Positions 8,401 to 21,500 of a stretch of 31,662 nucleotides of DNA are shown here, one piece after another. The translations under genes and the position numbers were made by a program. Source of the DNA: Parachlorella kessleri (lineage: Eukaryota; Chlorophyta; Trebouxiophyceae; Chlorellales; Chlorellaceae); assembly GCA_001598975.1 (NCBI GenBank), contig BBXU01002795.1:1-31662 (forward strand), in the 5' to 3' direction. Under the pieces are notes generated by a model that saw only the letters and a list, made by a program, of their open reading frames with translations, ran no database searches and was not told where the DNA came from. Numbering within the stretch: position 1 is the stretch's first letter; every line of letters begins with the position of its first letter.

Positions 8401-11400
8401 CTGCCACGTCCGGCTGCACACAGCAGTGACGGCCTTCGCAATCCACAGCTCACAGGCGGGTCATCTCCAGAGGCAGCCATGCGGAACTCCCAGCACCCCG
8501 CACCAGCATGGAGGCATTTGGCTCTTTCACTACTGATATCCACCCCTCACATAACACGCATACCACAACGCGTACCTCCTGCTGGCCGGGCTTGACAATG
8601 GAGCCGCTGATGATGTCCATGTATACATCGGCGGGGTTCATGCGCGAGGGCAGCTCAAAGCCCAGGCCCTCAAAGTACGCCTGGACACAGCCAGCCGGCT
8701 CCAGTTACCATGCCGACCACCGCCACTAGCACTCGACTCCTGGCACCCCATGCTAGAGTCCAGGCTTCACGTCATGCATGACTCATAAAAGGCTTCATGC
8801 TCCTGTGTGCTTCCGCAGCCTCAAGAAAGCACCCCTCAGAAGTCCAGCCAGCCGGCCCCTGGGCCCGTCCCTTTCGGACGCTGCTCACCTGCACACCGGC
8901 CTGTGGGCCGTAGTACACGGTGCGCCCACCCTTGCCAAGCATCATCAGGTCGTCAAACATGTCAAAGATCTCGTAGCTGGGCTGGTGGATCACCGCGGCA
9001 GCTGTAACTCCGCCACGGGCAACTGCCTGCGAGGCACCAAACAGACCCAGGTTGGCCAGCCCCTGCCACCAAGCAAGCCCGGGAGCGCTACCTAAACCTA
9101 GTCAGAACTCAAGACGACACCAGGACCAGGAACGCTCCATGCATATGCCCAGCCATGGTTGCGCCGCCTGCAAGGGCGGCTGCATTTTCATGCTGCAAGC
9201 GTGCACCGCCGCTGGCCTATGGTAGACAGCAGACTGCCTCTGGAAGAACACATGCAGACAGGAGCAAGTCCCTTGCCTGCAGGGCTGCCACCAGCGCTTT
9301 AGAGGCGGTGGAGTCCAGCCCAGAGGTCGGCTCGCTGCAGGCAATACAGCAAGCAGCGCTTCAGCACTGAGACACAGGGCTCCCGGCTGACCTTGTAACC
9401 TCACCCTTGCGGGCCACCGCTGGTATCCCCTCAGGCACACAGGCAGAACAAGCAGCACCTGAGGTAGCTACACACCGCAAGCATTCCGGTCAAGCGACGT
9501 CAACCATCCTGCAGCGGTTCAATTCCAAGCGGGGGCGCAGGACCTCATTCACAGCTCAATCAGCCAAGCGGACAACCCGTCAGCTTGCAACGACTCACTC
9601 CAGGAAGAGCAGCAGCGGGTCTGCCACCAGCTCCAGTCCTACATTGACGCGCTTGCGCTGGCCGCCGCTGATGCCGCGCGTCTCCTCATTGCCAATGAGC
9701 TCATGCCGCACATCCTCCAGCTGCAAGATCTGCACCAGGCAACAGCAGCAGCAGCGGCAGGCAGGCAGGTTATCTAGTGGCGTGTCAGGCTGCCGTGCTG
9801 ATTAATGTTTAGTATGTGGTCAATCAGTCTCGCTTACAGGCAATGGCGACCAAACAGCGCAGCCAGCTCGGCTGCGCAACACGCGGCTGTGGCTGGCCGG
9901 TGAGAAACAAGGCAACAACCCAAGCTTTGGGCCCCGTCCAGGTGTTCCTCCCCGACAAACTTGGGCATTTCTTGCTTCACAACACTTACCCACGAGCAGC
10001 TTGCCCCACCCACCTACCCACCTGTATGGCTCGCTCCACGAAGTACAGGTGCTGCTCGCGCTTGTAGCGTGCAGGCAGGCGGTAGCGCGCGGCAAAGTAC
10101 AGGTTCTCCTCCACGCTCAACTGCGCACACATAATGTCGTCCTGCACAGCATATACACAAAACGCATGGAAGCGATCCAGGCGCTCCCCATCTGGAGCAG
10201 CTTGTCCAAGCGATGACCCTGCGGCTTTCTTTGCACCTTTTCAGGATTTGTGGCAAGCACATAGCAAAGTAAGAAAGGCACAACACAACACATACCTCAC
10301 TATCGCACAGGGTCGCAGGGTGGGTATGGTAGACAAGCGCCGTGCCAGCCGGCATGGGCATGCACTGAGGGGGACACTGCGCCACTCACCTGGGGCACAA
10401 AGCCCATCACCGGCTTGTACCGCTCCAGCCGGTCAGGGCGCCCGTTGACAAGAATGTCGCCAGTCCTCACCCCATAAGAGGCCTTGCCCGAGAGTGTGTT
10501 GAGCAGTGTAGTCTTCCCTGCAACGCGAGGTACACGGACAGGCTCAGTTGTGAGCCGTTGGGCAGCTTGGTGCTTCACCTGTGCTCGCCACTGTCCATAC
10601 GATGCACATGAGCTGTTGCATGGGCAAATAGGAGCCCATGCTGTAACACCTAACAACCGGCTAATGAACCGCATTAAGGCTCCCACACCACAGCCAAACC
10701 GCTACCGCGCCTGCAGCACCGAAACCTTCATCCCACCACCCTCGCTCACGCACGCACGCGCCTGCTCCAGAGGGCCCCATGATTGCGGTCGTCCGCGCCG
10801 CCCGCAGCTGCCCAGTCACCCCCGCCAGCACCACCTTGCCGCATGACCGCAGCCTTAGGCCTAGGTCCCGAAACTCGACGCCCAGCAGCGGCCGGTGCTT
10901 CGCGCGCTGGGCGCCGCCGCTGCCTGCTGCCCCACTGCCGGCCCCGTGCAGCAGCATGGAGGCCATGTGGTTGGACAGCAGGGGCTGGCGCTGCTGCGCC
11001 AAGAGCTGGCGGTGCAAGGACCGGGGTGTGGAGGCATCCAGGGTGAACTCGGAGCCGCTGCTGGACCTGCAGACACCACCGCTGATTGCCATAGGGCTAA
11101 GAAAGTTGGTAGGGCAACACAGCGGCGCTACCTCTTGACGGCACCAATGGTGAAGTGTCCCATGCCAGTCGCGCGGCATGCAGCACCTGCCTCAGGCACA
11201 TGCCATGCATGCTGCACTGCACAAGCTTCCCAGGTACGAGCCTGCCTACCTCCTGTGGCCCCGGCTGCGGGTCCGGCGTGACCTAGTGGGCACGAGCTCC
11301 TGTTGTGGTTCATCTGGAAGCGCTTCATATGCATCTCCCTCGGGGGCACTGAAGGCAGCCCACACGGGCCCTGTGGCCTCCTGCATAAGAACACAAGTTA

Positions 11401-14119
11401 TGAAAGTGGATGAACCCTGTGGCAGAAACACACACATTCAAACTCCAGGCATACGTAGGAATGAGATCGGCAGCCCGTCAAGCCCTGCCAGCCCCCTACC
11501 ACACCACCGCGTTCCCAGCCGCCACCACCCCATGAACACCTAATACAGCCCAGGAATGCTGCTGCCAAACACGGGTTCTCCCTAAGAAGAAACTCATTCT
11601 CTGGGCTGGGGCTAGATCACCTTTGGACGGCGCTTGGGGCTGCGCCTTGGGGATAATGAGCGTAGCAACGCCAGCGGGCTAGAGCCACGTCTCGGCCCGC
11701 TTTCCTCGTCTCCACTGAATACCTCCTCCTCTCCACTTAAAACCCCGTCCTCCTCTCCACCAGAGAGCACCCCCTCGGGAACACTGCCAGCGGCCCCCGC
11801 CAGGGCCGCCGCTGCTGCTGCCGAGGCCGGGGATAGCGGCGAGGGCGGCGGCTGCGCCGGCGCCGCTGCTGCCACCACTGTGATTTCCGGCTGCCTGCCC
11901 CAGGTGATGCGCAAGCGCTCCCGCGTGCCCAGCTTCTGAAGCACCCGGTTGTACCACCGGCTGGCAGCGTACAGGAGCCACAAGCCCACAAACAGCAGCG
12001 CGTCCACCGTGATGCCTGCATGTCACCGGCCATGGAGATGCATGTACAACTCTAGCAGGGGGGCTGGAGAATTTGCTAATCCTAACCCTAATCTGCTCAA
12101 CTAGAACCAGGTTTGAGGTGCCCATGCCCTACAAGACCAAGCCCCCCCCCATCTGACACCCAGAGTAGTCAGGAAGCTAAACGCGTTGCCACGCTAGTCA
12201 GCACCTCACCAGAGCGCCGGAGGATGTTTGCGGGCCGCACGCAACCATTCTCGCTTACCTGTAGTCCCGTTCTCAGGGATGTCAGTGCCCAGAGGGCAAT
12301 GCACCCCGGGTGGGCACCTATCAGGCTCCGTGCCGCCCTGGCGGCAGAAGTGGCCCTCCGTGCACATCAACTGCGGGATGCAACACCATCAACTCTGCTC
12401 ATCAGCTGCCGCTCATGAGCACCGCCGACAGCACAGCTCACCGGATTTGACGGCAGGTGAACTTCTCCGTGCCTGGTTAAGTGCTGGAAGACTGTCTGGT
12501 TGAAAGCGAGCCAATGAACCAGAGATGAGGTGGAAAGTTGCTCCTCCACCATGCCCACCCTCCACTGCATCCTGCTGTGGCCAGCTCTATACAGAAATAC
12601 AAAAGCACCCCAAGCAATAGGTCCAAACACCAGTCTAGACATGCCTGTGTAGTGGTGTTTGGGCAGAACGTGCCGCCAGGGCAGTAAATGCTGCCATCCC
12701 CCGCTGGCCACCAGGCATTGGGGAAAGCGCGTTCCGGCACCACGGACCAGCGGTCCGCCCCTCCACACCCCGCCGGCTTCCGTTCCTTGTAGGCATACGG
12801 TGCGCACCAGCTGCTGCTGTCATCGCCGCGGGTCTTATAGCCATCGGGAGGCAGCGCTGGCCATGCCCTGCTAAACAGATCCCTGGGTGGTTAGGTGTCA
12901 TCCTCCTCAGGGCAAAAGTTAAGAATGCCACTGACCAAGCATAATGAAGTAAAACAAACCCCGCACAGAACCCCCATCGCAGGTGCAGACACTTGGTCCC
13001 TTTAATCCAACAGTTGCTCCCTGCCTCCTAGCCGCGCACCTAGGACAGTAGGCTCCCAGTGGGCATGGGATCATGCACGTCAGCATGGACGGGCAGAAGT
13101 AGCCCTCGCAGCAGGCATGCGGCTCCTCCTCAGCCACCGGCCCAGGCCGGTTGCGTATGGTAGCATCAAAGAAGCCAGGGCCACACGCTGTGGAGGCCGC
13201 GCCAGCGGCACACTGAGCCGTGTCTGGTATTTTCTCTGGATTTGTTGTCATCAACATGTACTTGTAGTACGCATCCTGGATGAAGAGATTAGGGGCCCAA
13301 CAGCTTCAGCGCAACAGACCGGTACACACCCATGCTGATAAACAAGTGCGAGGCGCGACAGCTTGACCACACATAGACAGGGACGCCTTGCCGGCTGGCC
13401 GCAGTACAGTACTTGTGTCAAGCCTTTCTTCAATTCATAGGAGCTGTCCTTGACCTCACATCTGTTGATTGCCAAAGTTACGACACCCTCTCACCAGCTC
13501 GAGCGGGCCACATAGGTGTGCATCTATCTTTGTGCCATTGCTGCACAAAGCGTCGTCTGCAGGTCCGGTGGGCAGCGGCCACTGAAAAGACTCCCCGATC
13601 AGCTGCAGCACATTGCGCTGGCTGGCACCCAAGCAGAAGCCGACCTTGTCCTTGGTGTTGTTCTGCAAGAGGGGGTCACACATGGGGCGCTCAGCCGACC
13701 TGCTAGTGGCTGACCTACAAAGCCTGTGACTCCCAAGACACATTAGCTCGACGCCAACTGGTTATTTTTCATATGCGTTTTATTACACTCTCAAGTTAGG
13801 TGAACCTCCATCGCTGACTGTCTGGATCAGATACTACCGAGCCTCCGAGGGCCAGGCTGTAGCAGCGAGCTTCTTAGTCCCTGAAGGTGCCTAGCGCCCT
13901 TCAGCTCGTGCAGTAGGTGCGGCAGCTTCCAGCCTGCCTAGAGGGCTGTTGCTCAGTTGCGGCAGGCAGGGGCACCCCACTCACCCAGAGCACCTCCAGC
14001 GTATACTCCCAGGCACTGTCCTTGGCGACTTTGGTGCTGTCTCTTTCCCAAGGTGGCACCCAGGCCTGCCCTTTCAGGGCCAGGAGAAGCAGGAGCAGCA
14101 ACACCAGCGGACGGGCCAT
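5467..14119 (-). CDS. ABCG half-transporter of the plant ABCG24/28 type
   Basis: Twenty-two exons join in frame to 1181 residues: 13985-14119, 13495-13662, 13040-13275, 12645-12870, 12259-12370, 11621-12015, 11250-11380, 10762-11066, 10390-10517, 10022-10141, 9599-9729, 9277-9334, 8889-9026, 8576-8680, 8228-8413, 7914-8071, 7543-7679, 7067-7228, 6599-6683, 6252-6354, 5814-5982, 5467-5624. Order: signal peptide (residues 1-19); Cys-rich ectodomain with LTCMIPCPLG and CPGGTFCPNTTT (to about 290); a membrane helix; an acidic Ser-Gly-Glu linker (about 350-420); the ATPase domain with Walker A GPSGAGKTT (about 565), ISGGQRKRV (about 672), LLLFLDEP (about 690) and VIHQPS (about 730); then a C-terminal membrane domain. 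This N-terminal layout is that of plant ABCG24/28-like half-size exporters of about 1100 residues, which dimerise in membranes; some are linked to lipid or polysaccharide export. Introns 4, 8 and 12 are GC-AG. The substrate cannot be read from sequence. Confidence 0.93.
7870..7887 (+). repeat. interstitial telomeric repeat (TTTAGGG)2
   Basis: Two exact TTTAGGG units plus a partial third follow a run of T and an AT-rich spacer. They lie in intron 16 of the ABCG gene. This is the plant and green-algal telomere unit. Confidence 0.85.
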
Positions 14120-14638
14120 TCCTGTGACGGTCTGGAATCGCGCAACAGCTACGAGATGCCTCGTGATCCCATTTTTAGTAACGACGTTTCATATTACTAC
14201 CACCAGGAACAATGGCACCAGAAGTTCTTTTTGTTTCAGTTTTTGGTCCCTCCAGCGCCCAATTGTCTCTGTTACGCAATATGAGCTCTGTCAGTGCATG
14301 GAAGATCAGTAGTGACTTAGGCAGCCTTGTACCTTGTCACTGTGTAAGCTCGATCTGGAGCTGAACTGCCCGCACCTGGGTGGGCTGCAGAGGCCCCTGT
14401 CTCGAAGATACGCCGTAGGTCGTCAACAAGTGCCCTGGCTAGCTCCTGTGTGGAGAAAGGCTGCAAGGTTCTCGTTGGACACGCCGAGCGCAATCGAGGG
14501 GAAGAGAACTAGGCCTGCAAGCTCAAGGTGAGTGTCATGTGGGGAGTTGTCATGCTGGCCTGCACTCTTGGGTTTATCAAAGGCCAGCCCTCGTACAACA
14601 GGTTTATCTGGGTGCAACATTGCAGGCCCGAGGCCACC
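14120..14638. promoter_or_regulatory. divergent promoter region, ABCG / Mpo1-like
   Basis: 519 bases lie between divergent start codons. The right edge is a full Kozak-like context, GCCACCATGG, at the Mpo1-like start. No further exon, TATA box or repeat was recognised; a plus-strand open frame at 14334-14531 has no recognisable domain. Confidence 0.45.
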
Positions 14639-16068
<1,430 letters not shown>

Positions 16069-16653
16069 ATCAATGGAGCTGGGCAGCCGCAAGGCTGTTG
16101 TCCGGCATTATGGGGGTATCAAGCGTGACACCAAACCAGGAATGTCTTTGTGCTTGCAGTGGTCGTGAGCTGCAAAGCTCCAGAGACTGAATGTCAGGGA
16201 CTGTTAGCTGAGTGCTTGCCTGGGGATCATTTTGAGTGTATATCAGGGCAAGGTACACAGGCTTTGCATAGTGTCCGACAGCAAGGTCCGTGCTGCCAGC
16301 AAGACTGCTCTGTGAAATGTATGCAGCTTTCGCGTCCTTGTCTTTCTGTGAAACCTCTGTTGTGTCTTGCCTAGCATTGCTGCAGCCGGTGTCTTATGGC
16401 CCGGCTGTGTCATGCTGGATCCCTTCATGAGTCGATACGCCGGTAAGCTGTAGCATGAACACATCTTCTTCAGCGTGGTGGTTACCCCCTTCCTTCGGCA
16501 AGGGGCGCTCCATGCCTGCTTAGCAAGGCAGTTCTAGTGTCTTGCTATGGGTGTATTAAAGTCTAGTATTTCACCAAGACGGGGCTTTTTTATGCGAGGT
16601 GGGCTCAACATGTGGTCACTAGCATTGTGGTCACTAGCGGCCCTGCATGCGAT

Positions 16654-16743
16654 GCTCGCAGTGTGTCCCAAATTCCGAAATTTGAGGACATGGTGCGAGC
16701 GAACGTCTGCCTTCCTGCCTTCATGAAGGCCTGATTTGCTCGC
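16654..16743. repeat. three-arm inverted-repeat (hairpin) cluster
   Basis: Arm A (16654-16676, starting GCTCGCA) pairs with arm B (16678-16700, ending TGCGAGC) around a one-to-three-base loop, with about four mismatches. Arm B with its next bases (GCGAGCGAA) can instead pair with arm C (16735-16743, TTTGCTCGC), enclosing the perfect palindrome GCCTTCATGAAGGC at 16717-16730. Either fold is possible from one transcript. Confidence 0.7.
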
Positions 16744-17244
16744 TAGTCCCGCCTAATGACAGCGTGCATCTGCAAAGTGACAGGCCTGTATAAACGAACA
16801 TCAGCCCATCTGCAATAAAATGAACTGGCCAGCTGCTATGCCAGGGCTCCCACCGACACTCTCACTACAAGGGCATAGTACCTGCACATGAGAGGCAGGG
16901 TGAGCAATCAATCGCTGTGGCTGGGAGCGCACTACCAACAGCACTACCTACTGGCACCCAGGGAATCCTGGGCCAGCATGCCCTACATCAACATCTGGCT
17001 TCCTTCATGGTTGCCAACCTATCACCATCATGTACCCTAGCAAAATTGGTCTTTTCATCAGCTACGGCAGCTACAACCTGACCCTATCTACACAGTTCTT
17101 ACCGCACACCTCCACGCTAATTGCTCTTCTCTTCAGCTGATCAAAACTCTGGTGCCCGCCTCACCGAGAAATCCACTCCTCAGCCGGTGAGCACCTGTCC
17201 CAGCATGAAAGTACACAAGCCTAAAACCCCTGATGTGCCAAGCC

Positions 17245-17249
17245 TTACA
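17245..17249 (-). terminator. putative TGTAA polyadenylation signal (HMA gene)
   Basis: TTACA on the plus strand, TGTAA on the coding strand, 16 bases past the HMA stop. This is close for a 3' UTR signal, so a more distal site could be used instead. Confidence 0.4.
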
Positions 17250-17264
17250 GCCTCCCACCCCGGC

Positions 17265-18005
17265 CTAGTCGCTGCTGAAGTGCGGTTGCGCCTCGAAGCC
17301 CAGCCCCGTGATGGTCTCCACCATCTTGGGCATGGCATTGAAGGCATCCAGCTGGCTGGCAGCCTCCACATGGACTGTGGCAATGCCCTTGGCCAAGTCA
17401 ACATTGACCTGCAGGTGCACCATGCTTGCCTTGCTGCAAGATGCTGCAAATTTTGCTGCGAAGCTGCTCTGGTGGGCACTGCAAGCTTGTTTGTGTCACT
17501 GAGAGTGCCCACGCCCGGCAAAGGCTTGAGCTGCCCACAGCAACGCGAGCCGTGCACCAGCCAGAGCCCAACCCGTGACCTTCTGACAACTGCATGTGCT
17601 TACATCCTGGCCATCAGTCGGCTACTTGCTGCCACTCAAGGCACCGGTGGACAGTGTGGCAGTGCCCCAAGAGAGCAGCCGGGGAGCTGCACCCCACCGC
17701 ACCTGCTTCACACCCGGAAGCTTCTGGAGCGCCTCTGCCACGCGCGAGCTGCAGCCATCACACACCATGCCGTCAACCTTGAGCTCCACCTCGACCACGT
17801 CGTCCGTGCTGGCGGCGCTGCAGACCACCGCCGCGCCGCGCAAGGGCCCCACACGTTGGCTGCCCGCTAGCAGGAGGGCGGTGGGGAGCCTGCCTCGGCC
17901 CGCGGCGGCCGCAGCTGTGCCGCTCACTACGGCCGCACGGCGGCCCAAAACAGCGCTCCGCACCGTTGCCATCACGCCTGTAACTGCCACCATGGCCGCC
18001 GCCAT
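17265..18005 (-). CDS. plastid-targeted HMA metal-binding protein
   Basis: Two exons (17703-18005 and 17265-17408) join in frame to 148 residues. Residues about 70-145 form one heavy-metal-associated domain of the Atx1 copper-chaperone fold, with the loop GMVCDGC supplying the two metal-binding Cys (M-x-C-x2-C), then SSRVAEALQKLPGVKQ, and after the intron VNVDLAKGIATVHVE and the closing ETITGLGFEAQP. The first 65 residues are rich in Ala, Val, Arg and Ser with almost no acidic residues and end VVCSAAS, typical of a chloroplast transit peptide. A role in handling Cu(I) or another soft metal inside the plastid is inferred. It stands alone rather than as the N-terminal domain of a P-type ATPase or superoxide dismutase chaperone, since the stop follows the domain directly. 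Confidence 0.9.
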
Positions 18006-18560
18006 TGTGCGGTGTATCTCTTGAGGCTGCTAATGGGAGGGCACTGTGCTCTGCACAGGGGAGGCCAGTTGACAACCTACAGAGGTCAGGCCTGGGCAGC
18101 ACAGAGTTGTGGCGGGCCAGCCAGGGGTGTCAAGCACTGATGGGGAGCAATCAGTGCTAAACTGGTTTGGATTGGTGCACATTTCGGAACACGGCAACCT
18201 TAGGCAGCTCCAAATCGGCACCCGCATGTCGTTGACATCGCACATGCAAGCAAGTGCAGCCTAGGCTCTCTAGGGTTTCACTAACCTGCGGATGGGTGCA
18301 CCAATGAACTCTCTAGGCAGATTGCACAGGCCTCCACCCATCCCAGATCATCTACCATCCTGCCGGCCATGCTGAGCCACGTTGGAAACCCGCAGGAACT
18401 AGCTGAAGCCAAGGTTAGCAGTGCTGCAACATCTTCCTTGAAAGGAAAAGATGTCATATGCTTTTGTATGGAACCATACTCCTAGAGGGACGTGTTGGTG
18501 TCGGTGAGATGACTCCACAACAGCTACCCACCTTGTGTGCAACAGCCAGGTGACGCCTAG
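18006..18560. promoter_or_regulatory. divergent promoter region, HMA / GT61
   Basis: 555 bases lie between divergent start codons. A telo-box-like TAGGGTTT (AAACCCTA on the minus strand) lies at 18271-18278. No exon with recognisable content was seen. Confidence 0.4.
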
Positions 18561-21500
18561 ATGCAGATAAAGAGACGAAAGAGCCGCCGCCTGTGGCATA
18601 GCGACATAGGGGCCCTAACTGTGGTGAGGAGCAAGTGCTGCCAAGAGCAGTTTGCACCACCCTTGAGGCAGCCTCGCCCTTGGTGGCATCTTATGCTCAG
18701 TCTTCCGTTGCACAAGTATCTGCCACTGCCTGCAGACGCTGTGCGGCCTAGCGCTTTTTGCATTGTCCTGGGGCTACTTCCAGTCGCACCTCCTGCAACG
18801 CGTTTCCGGCAAACCGCACAGAACTGGCAGGAGGCAAGGTCAGCATGCCACCAACCCTAGCTCACATGACAGCCAGGCGCAAGGAGCCGCAGCTTCTATC
18901 AGCTCGCCTGCTGGGGATGCTGCCACATCATTCTGTGAAGCCCACTTTGGTATGGATTGGGTGCGGGCGTGGAACGCCAGCCGCCAGCAAGTCTGCAGCC
19001 CAAGCCCGGCAACCCTTGCTAGCAGCAGGGGAAGCAGCAGCGGTGGTGTCTCCTCGATTACTTGCGGCACTCCTGACCCGGACGATCACCTGCCCCCAGC
19101 CAGCGGCCCTCATCGCTTATGCGATGCCACCAACTTGCTGCTGGACCCAAGCAAGCTGAGGAGAGCCAGGTCCGGTGCTGCCTAGGCAAGCTGTATGTGT
19201 GACCTGGGACGGTGGTCTCAACTTGACCAGCTGGTTCGGCTCATCGTTTACAGGCCGGGGTAGAGTTGCAAAGCCTGGCAGCATGCTGTGAGCATGACAG
19301 TGATCAAAGCATTTAGGTCAGCCACTTCGTAAGTTCTTGGACGTGATGACAGCACAGCCTGTGTCGGGACATGATTAGGCAGCGCATATGAGGTGCTCTA
19401 GAAGGGACCGGCCTGGTCTGGAGCAACGGGATGGAAGCGATTCCAAGGGCCTACATGACGGACCTGAAGCGACTGCTTCAGGTGTCCCAAGCACCGCCCC
19501 AACTACCTTTGTCAAAGCAACACATACCACCACTACCTACAAGGAGCCTGGGCTGCAGCCTGCAACTGGCCTGACTTCCAGCTCTCCTACTTCAGCAAAG
19601 ACCACATGCAGGTGGGAGTGATGGAGAGCTGGGCAACCTACCAACTACCTTGCCACATGCTGCCTGTCCCACCTCCATACATCTCTGGCATGCATGGCGT
19701 GTGGCCCAGTCCTCTAACATGGGCGGCTTTGTCTGCTAGCATGTGTTGAGGAGATGAACTGCTGGCTGGGTGTTCAATCTGCTGGCTGGGTGTTCAAGCA
19801 TGGAGGCCAGCTCAGTGGTGCAGGTGATTCATTGTAGGATATCTTTGGGGGCATGGTGCTTGGGTATGAGGCGCTGCCAGCACTGGAGGCTGGACAGGTT
19901 GAGAGGCTGCCGACGCTGATAGTCACGCGAGAGATCAACGAGCATGCCAATGTCTTCCACACTCTGACAGGTGCGTGATTGCTGCCCACGCGGCCTGTCC
20001 CAAGCGGAACATTAAACTAGACAGCAAGCTTGGCTAGCTGACCTGCTTAGGTCTGGTCATCGAGTACGAAGACGACATGCGTGTAAGCCATCCGTGGGGC
20101 AATCACGCTCTTTTTCTTTGCCTGCCTTGCACCGTGAGGATGCCATAACAAGCAGCGCAGCCCACTGTGAGTGGCGGGTAGTGTCTGCCTGTCTGCAGAT
20201 ATGCTAAACGTTTATATTACGCTGCTAATGTTGGGCTGGCAGGATGCGCCCAGGCAAGTGTTGATCCTGGACGAGCACCCGCCCGCCTCTCTGGATATCT
20301 TGTGGCCCCTGGTCGCAGCAGGTAATACCTGGAGGGGCTTGATCCTGCTTTCCTGGTGGTGGCCGTAGGGGCACGACTTGTCCTGTAAGATTTGCAAGTG
20401 CTGAGCACCACCAGGCTAGAGGCCCCTGATAATAGCTAAGGTGTATATAGGTGGACCCCGAGCTTGTATTGCTGAGCTAAGTACGTCTCATTCGAGGAGA
20501 TTGGAACATGGTGTTTCCCGCTGTGCAGGGGGCGGGGCAGAGGTGCTGGCGCAGGAGGGCGACCCCTGGCATGCGCGGCAGGGGCCCCGCCGGCTGGTGC
20601 GCCGAGCGGAGGAGCTCCCCGGTCCTGTAGTTTTCCAGAGGGCCGCTTTCGTCCCTCCCGGCTACACCAGCCTTCTGTTTGCCCACCTGTACGAGGAGCC
20701 CAGCTGCCGGCAGGCAACAGCGCTGTTCCGCGGATTCCGGGAGTTTATGCTGGCACCCTTTGGGCTGGGGGCAGCGGCCGCCAGGATGCGTGACCCCGGG
20801 GCGCCGCTGGCGGTGCGCCTTGTCAGCCGCCGTCCAAGCAAGAAGTGGCGGCGGATGGCGCGGCAGATCGCCAACGAGAATGCCCTGCTGGGCATGCTGC
20901 GCCAGGTGGCGACCGCAGCAGCGGCTTCGCAGCACACTGAAGCCTCCTCCGCGGCTGGCGCAACCGGGCCGTTACAGAGTGTTGAAGTCTCCCTGCTGGA
21001 CTTGTCAGAGCTGTCCCTGGAGGAGCAGCTGAAGGTGATTGCCGGCACCGACATCCTCATAGGCATGCATGGAGCTGCCCTGGCCTACTCCATGCTCATG
21101 GCGCCCCATGCGGCCGTGGTGGAGCTGTGGCCGCAGCAGGACGGCGTCTGGCGCTGCTACGGTGAGTTGCCGTGGGGAGGTGCTGCGGACTGCTATTCTG
21201 CGCATGGATACTGACGCCTTGGCCCCATGCATGGCAGCCTGGCAGGCGGTGCTGCACACTGCTATTCTGCGCGTGGGTACGGACGCCTTGGCCCCATACA
21301 GACGACCGCCTGATAACTCGTTCAGAGCAGCGGCCTGTATGTTGCGTGGAGTGTCATGGCCAACAACCAAGTGCTACGAAAGACCCAGGATGTGTACAAA
21401 ATATGATGCAACATGGGAACTTGCAGCCAGTGTAAGGCAGCAGGGGCCAGGTGCAGTAGACTTGCCGGTGTGCTGCCTTGCTTGCAGAGAACATGAGCCT

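Larger units (their letters stand above)
16069..17264. other. convergent 3' flank, Mpo1-like / HMA
   Basis: About 1.2 kb without a supportable gene. It contains a short direct repeat of GTGGTCACTAGC near 16610-16638, the hairpin cluster at 16654-16743, and the minus-strand TGTAA of the HMA gene near its right end. Confidence 0.5.

Noticed and set aside
10661..10761. Reading on through the GPSGAG codons to the GTGAGC donor
   Set aside because: The phase would be wrong and the P-loop Lys-Thr-Thr would be lost; the GC donor restores a full Walker A.
11634..11939. Plus-strand open frame rich in Ser, Pro and Ala
   Set aside because: It is antisense to the long ABCG linker exon, whose frame connects by phase on both sides.
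14334..14531. 65-residue open frame between the ABCG and Mpo1-like starts
   Set aside because: No domain, no conserved-looking composition, and a full Kozak start follows at 14639; treated as promoter sequence.
17121..17870. 249-residue plus-strand open frame
   Set aside because: It is antisense to the HMA protein, whose domain and phase are clear; its length reflects GC-rich antisense sequence.
20050..20082. Short stretch LVIEYEDDMR resembling a glycosyltransferase strand, considered as an exon
   Set aside because: The flanking exons 19838-19970 and 20199-20321 join directly in phase through HTLTDMLNVY, so it lies in the intron.
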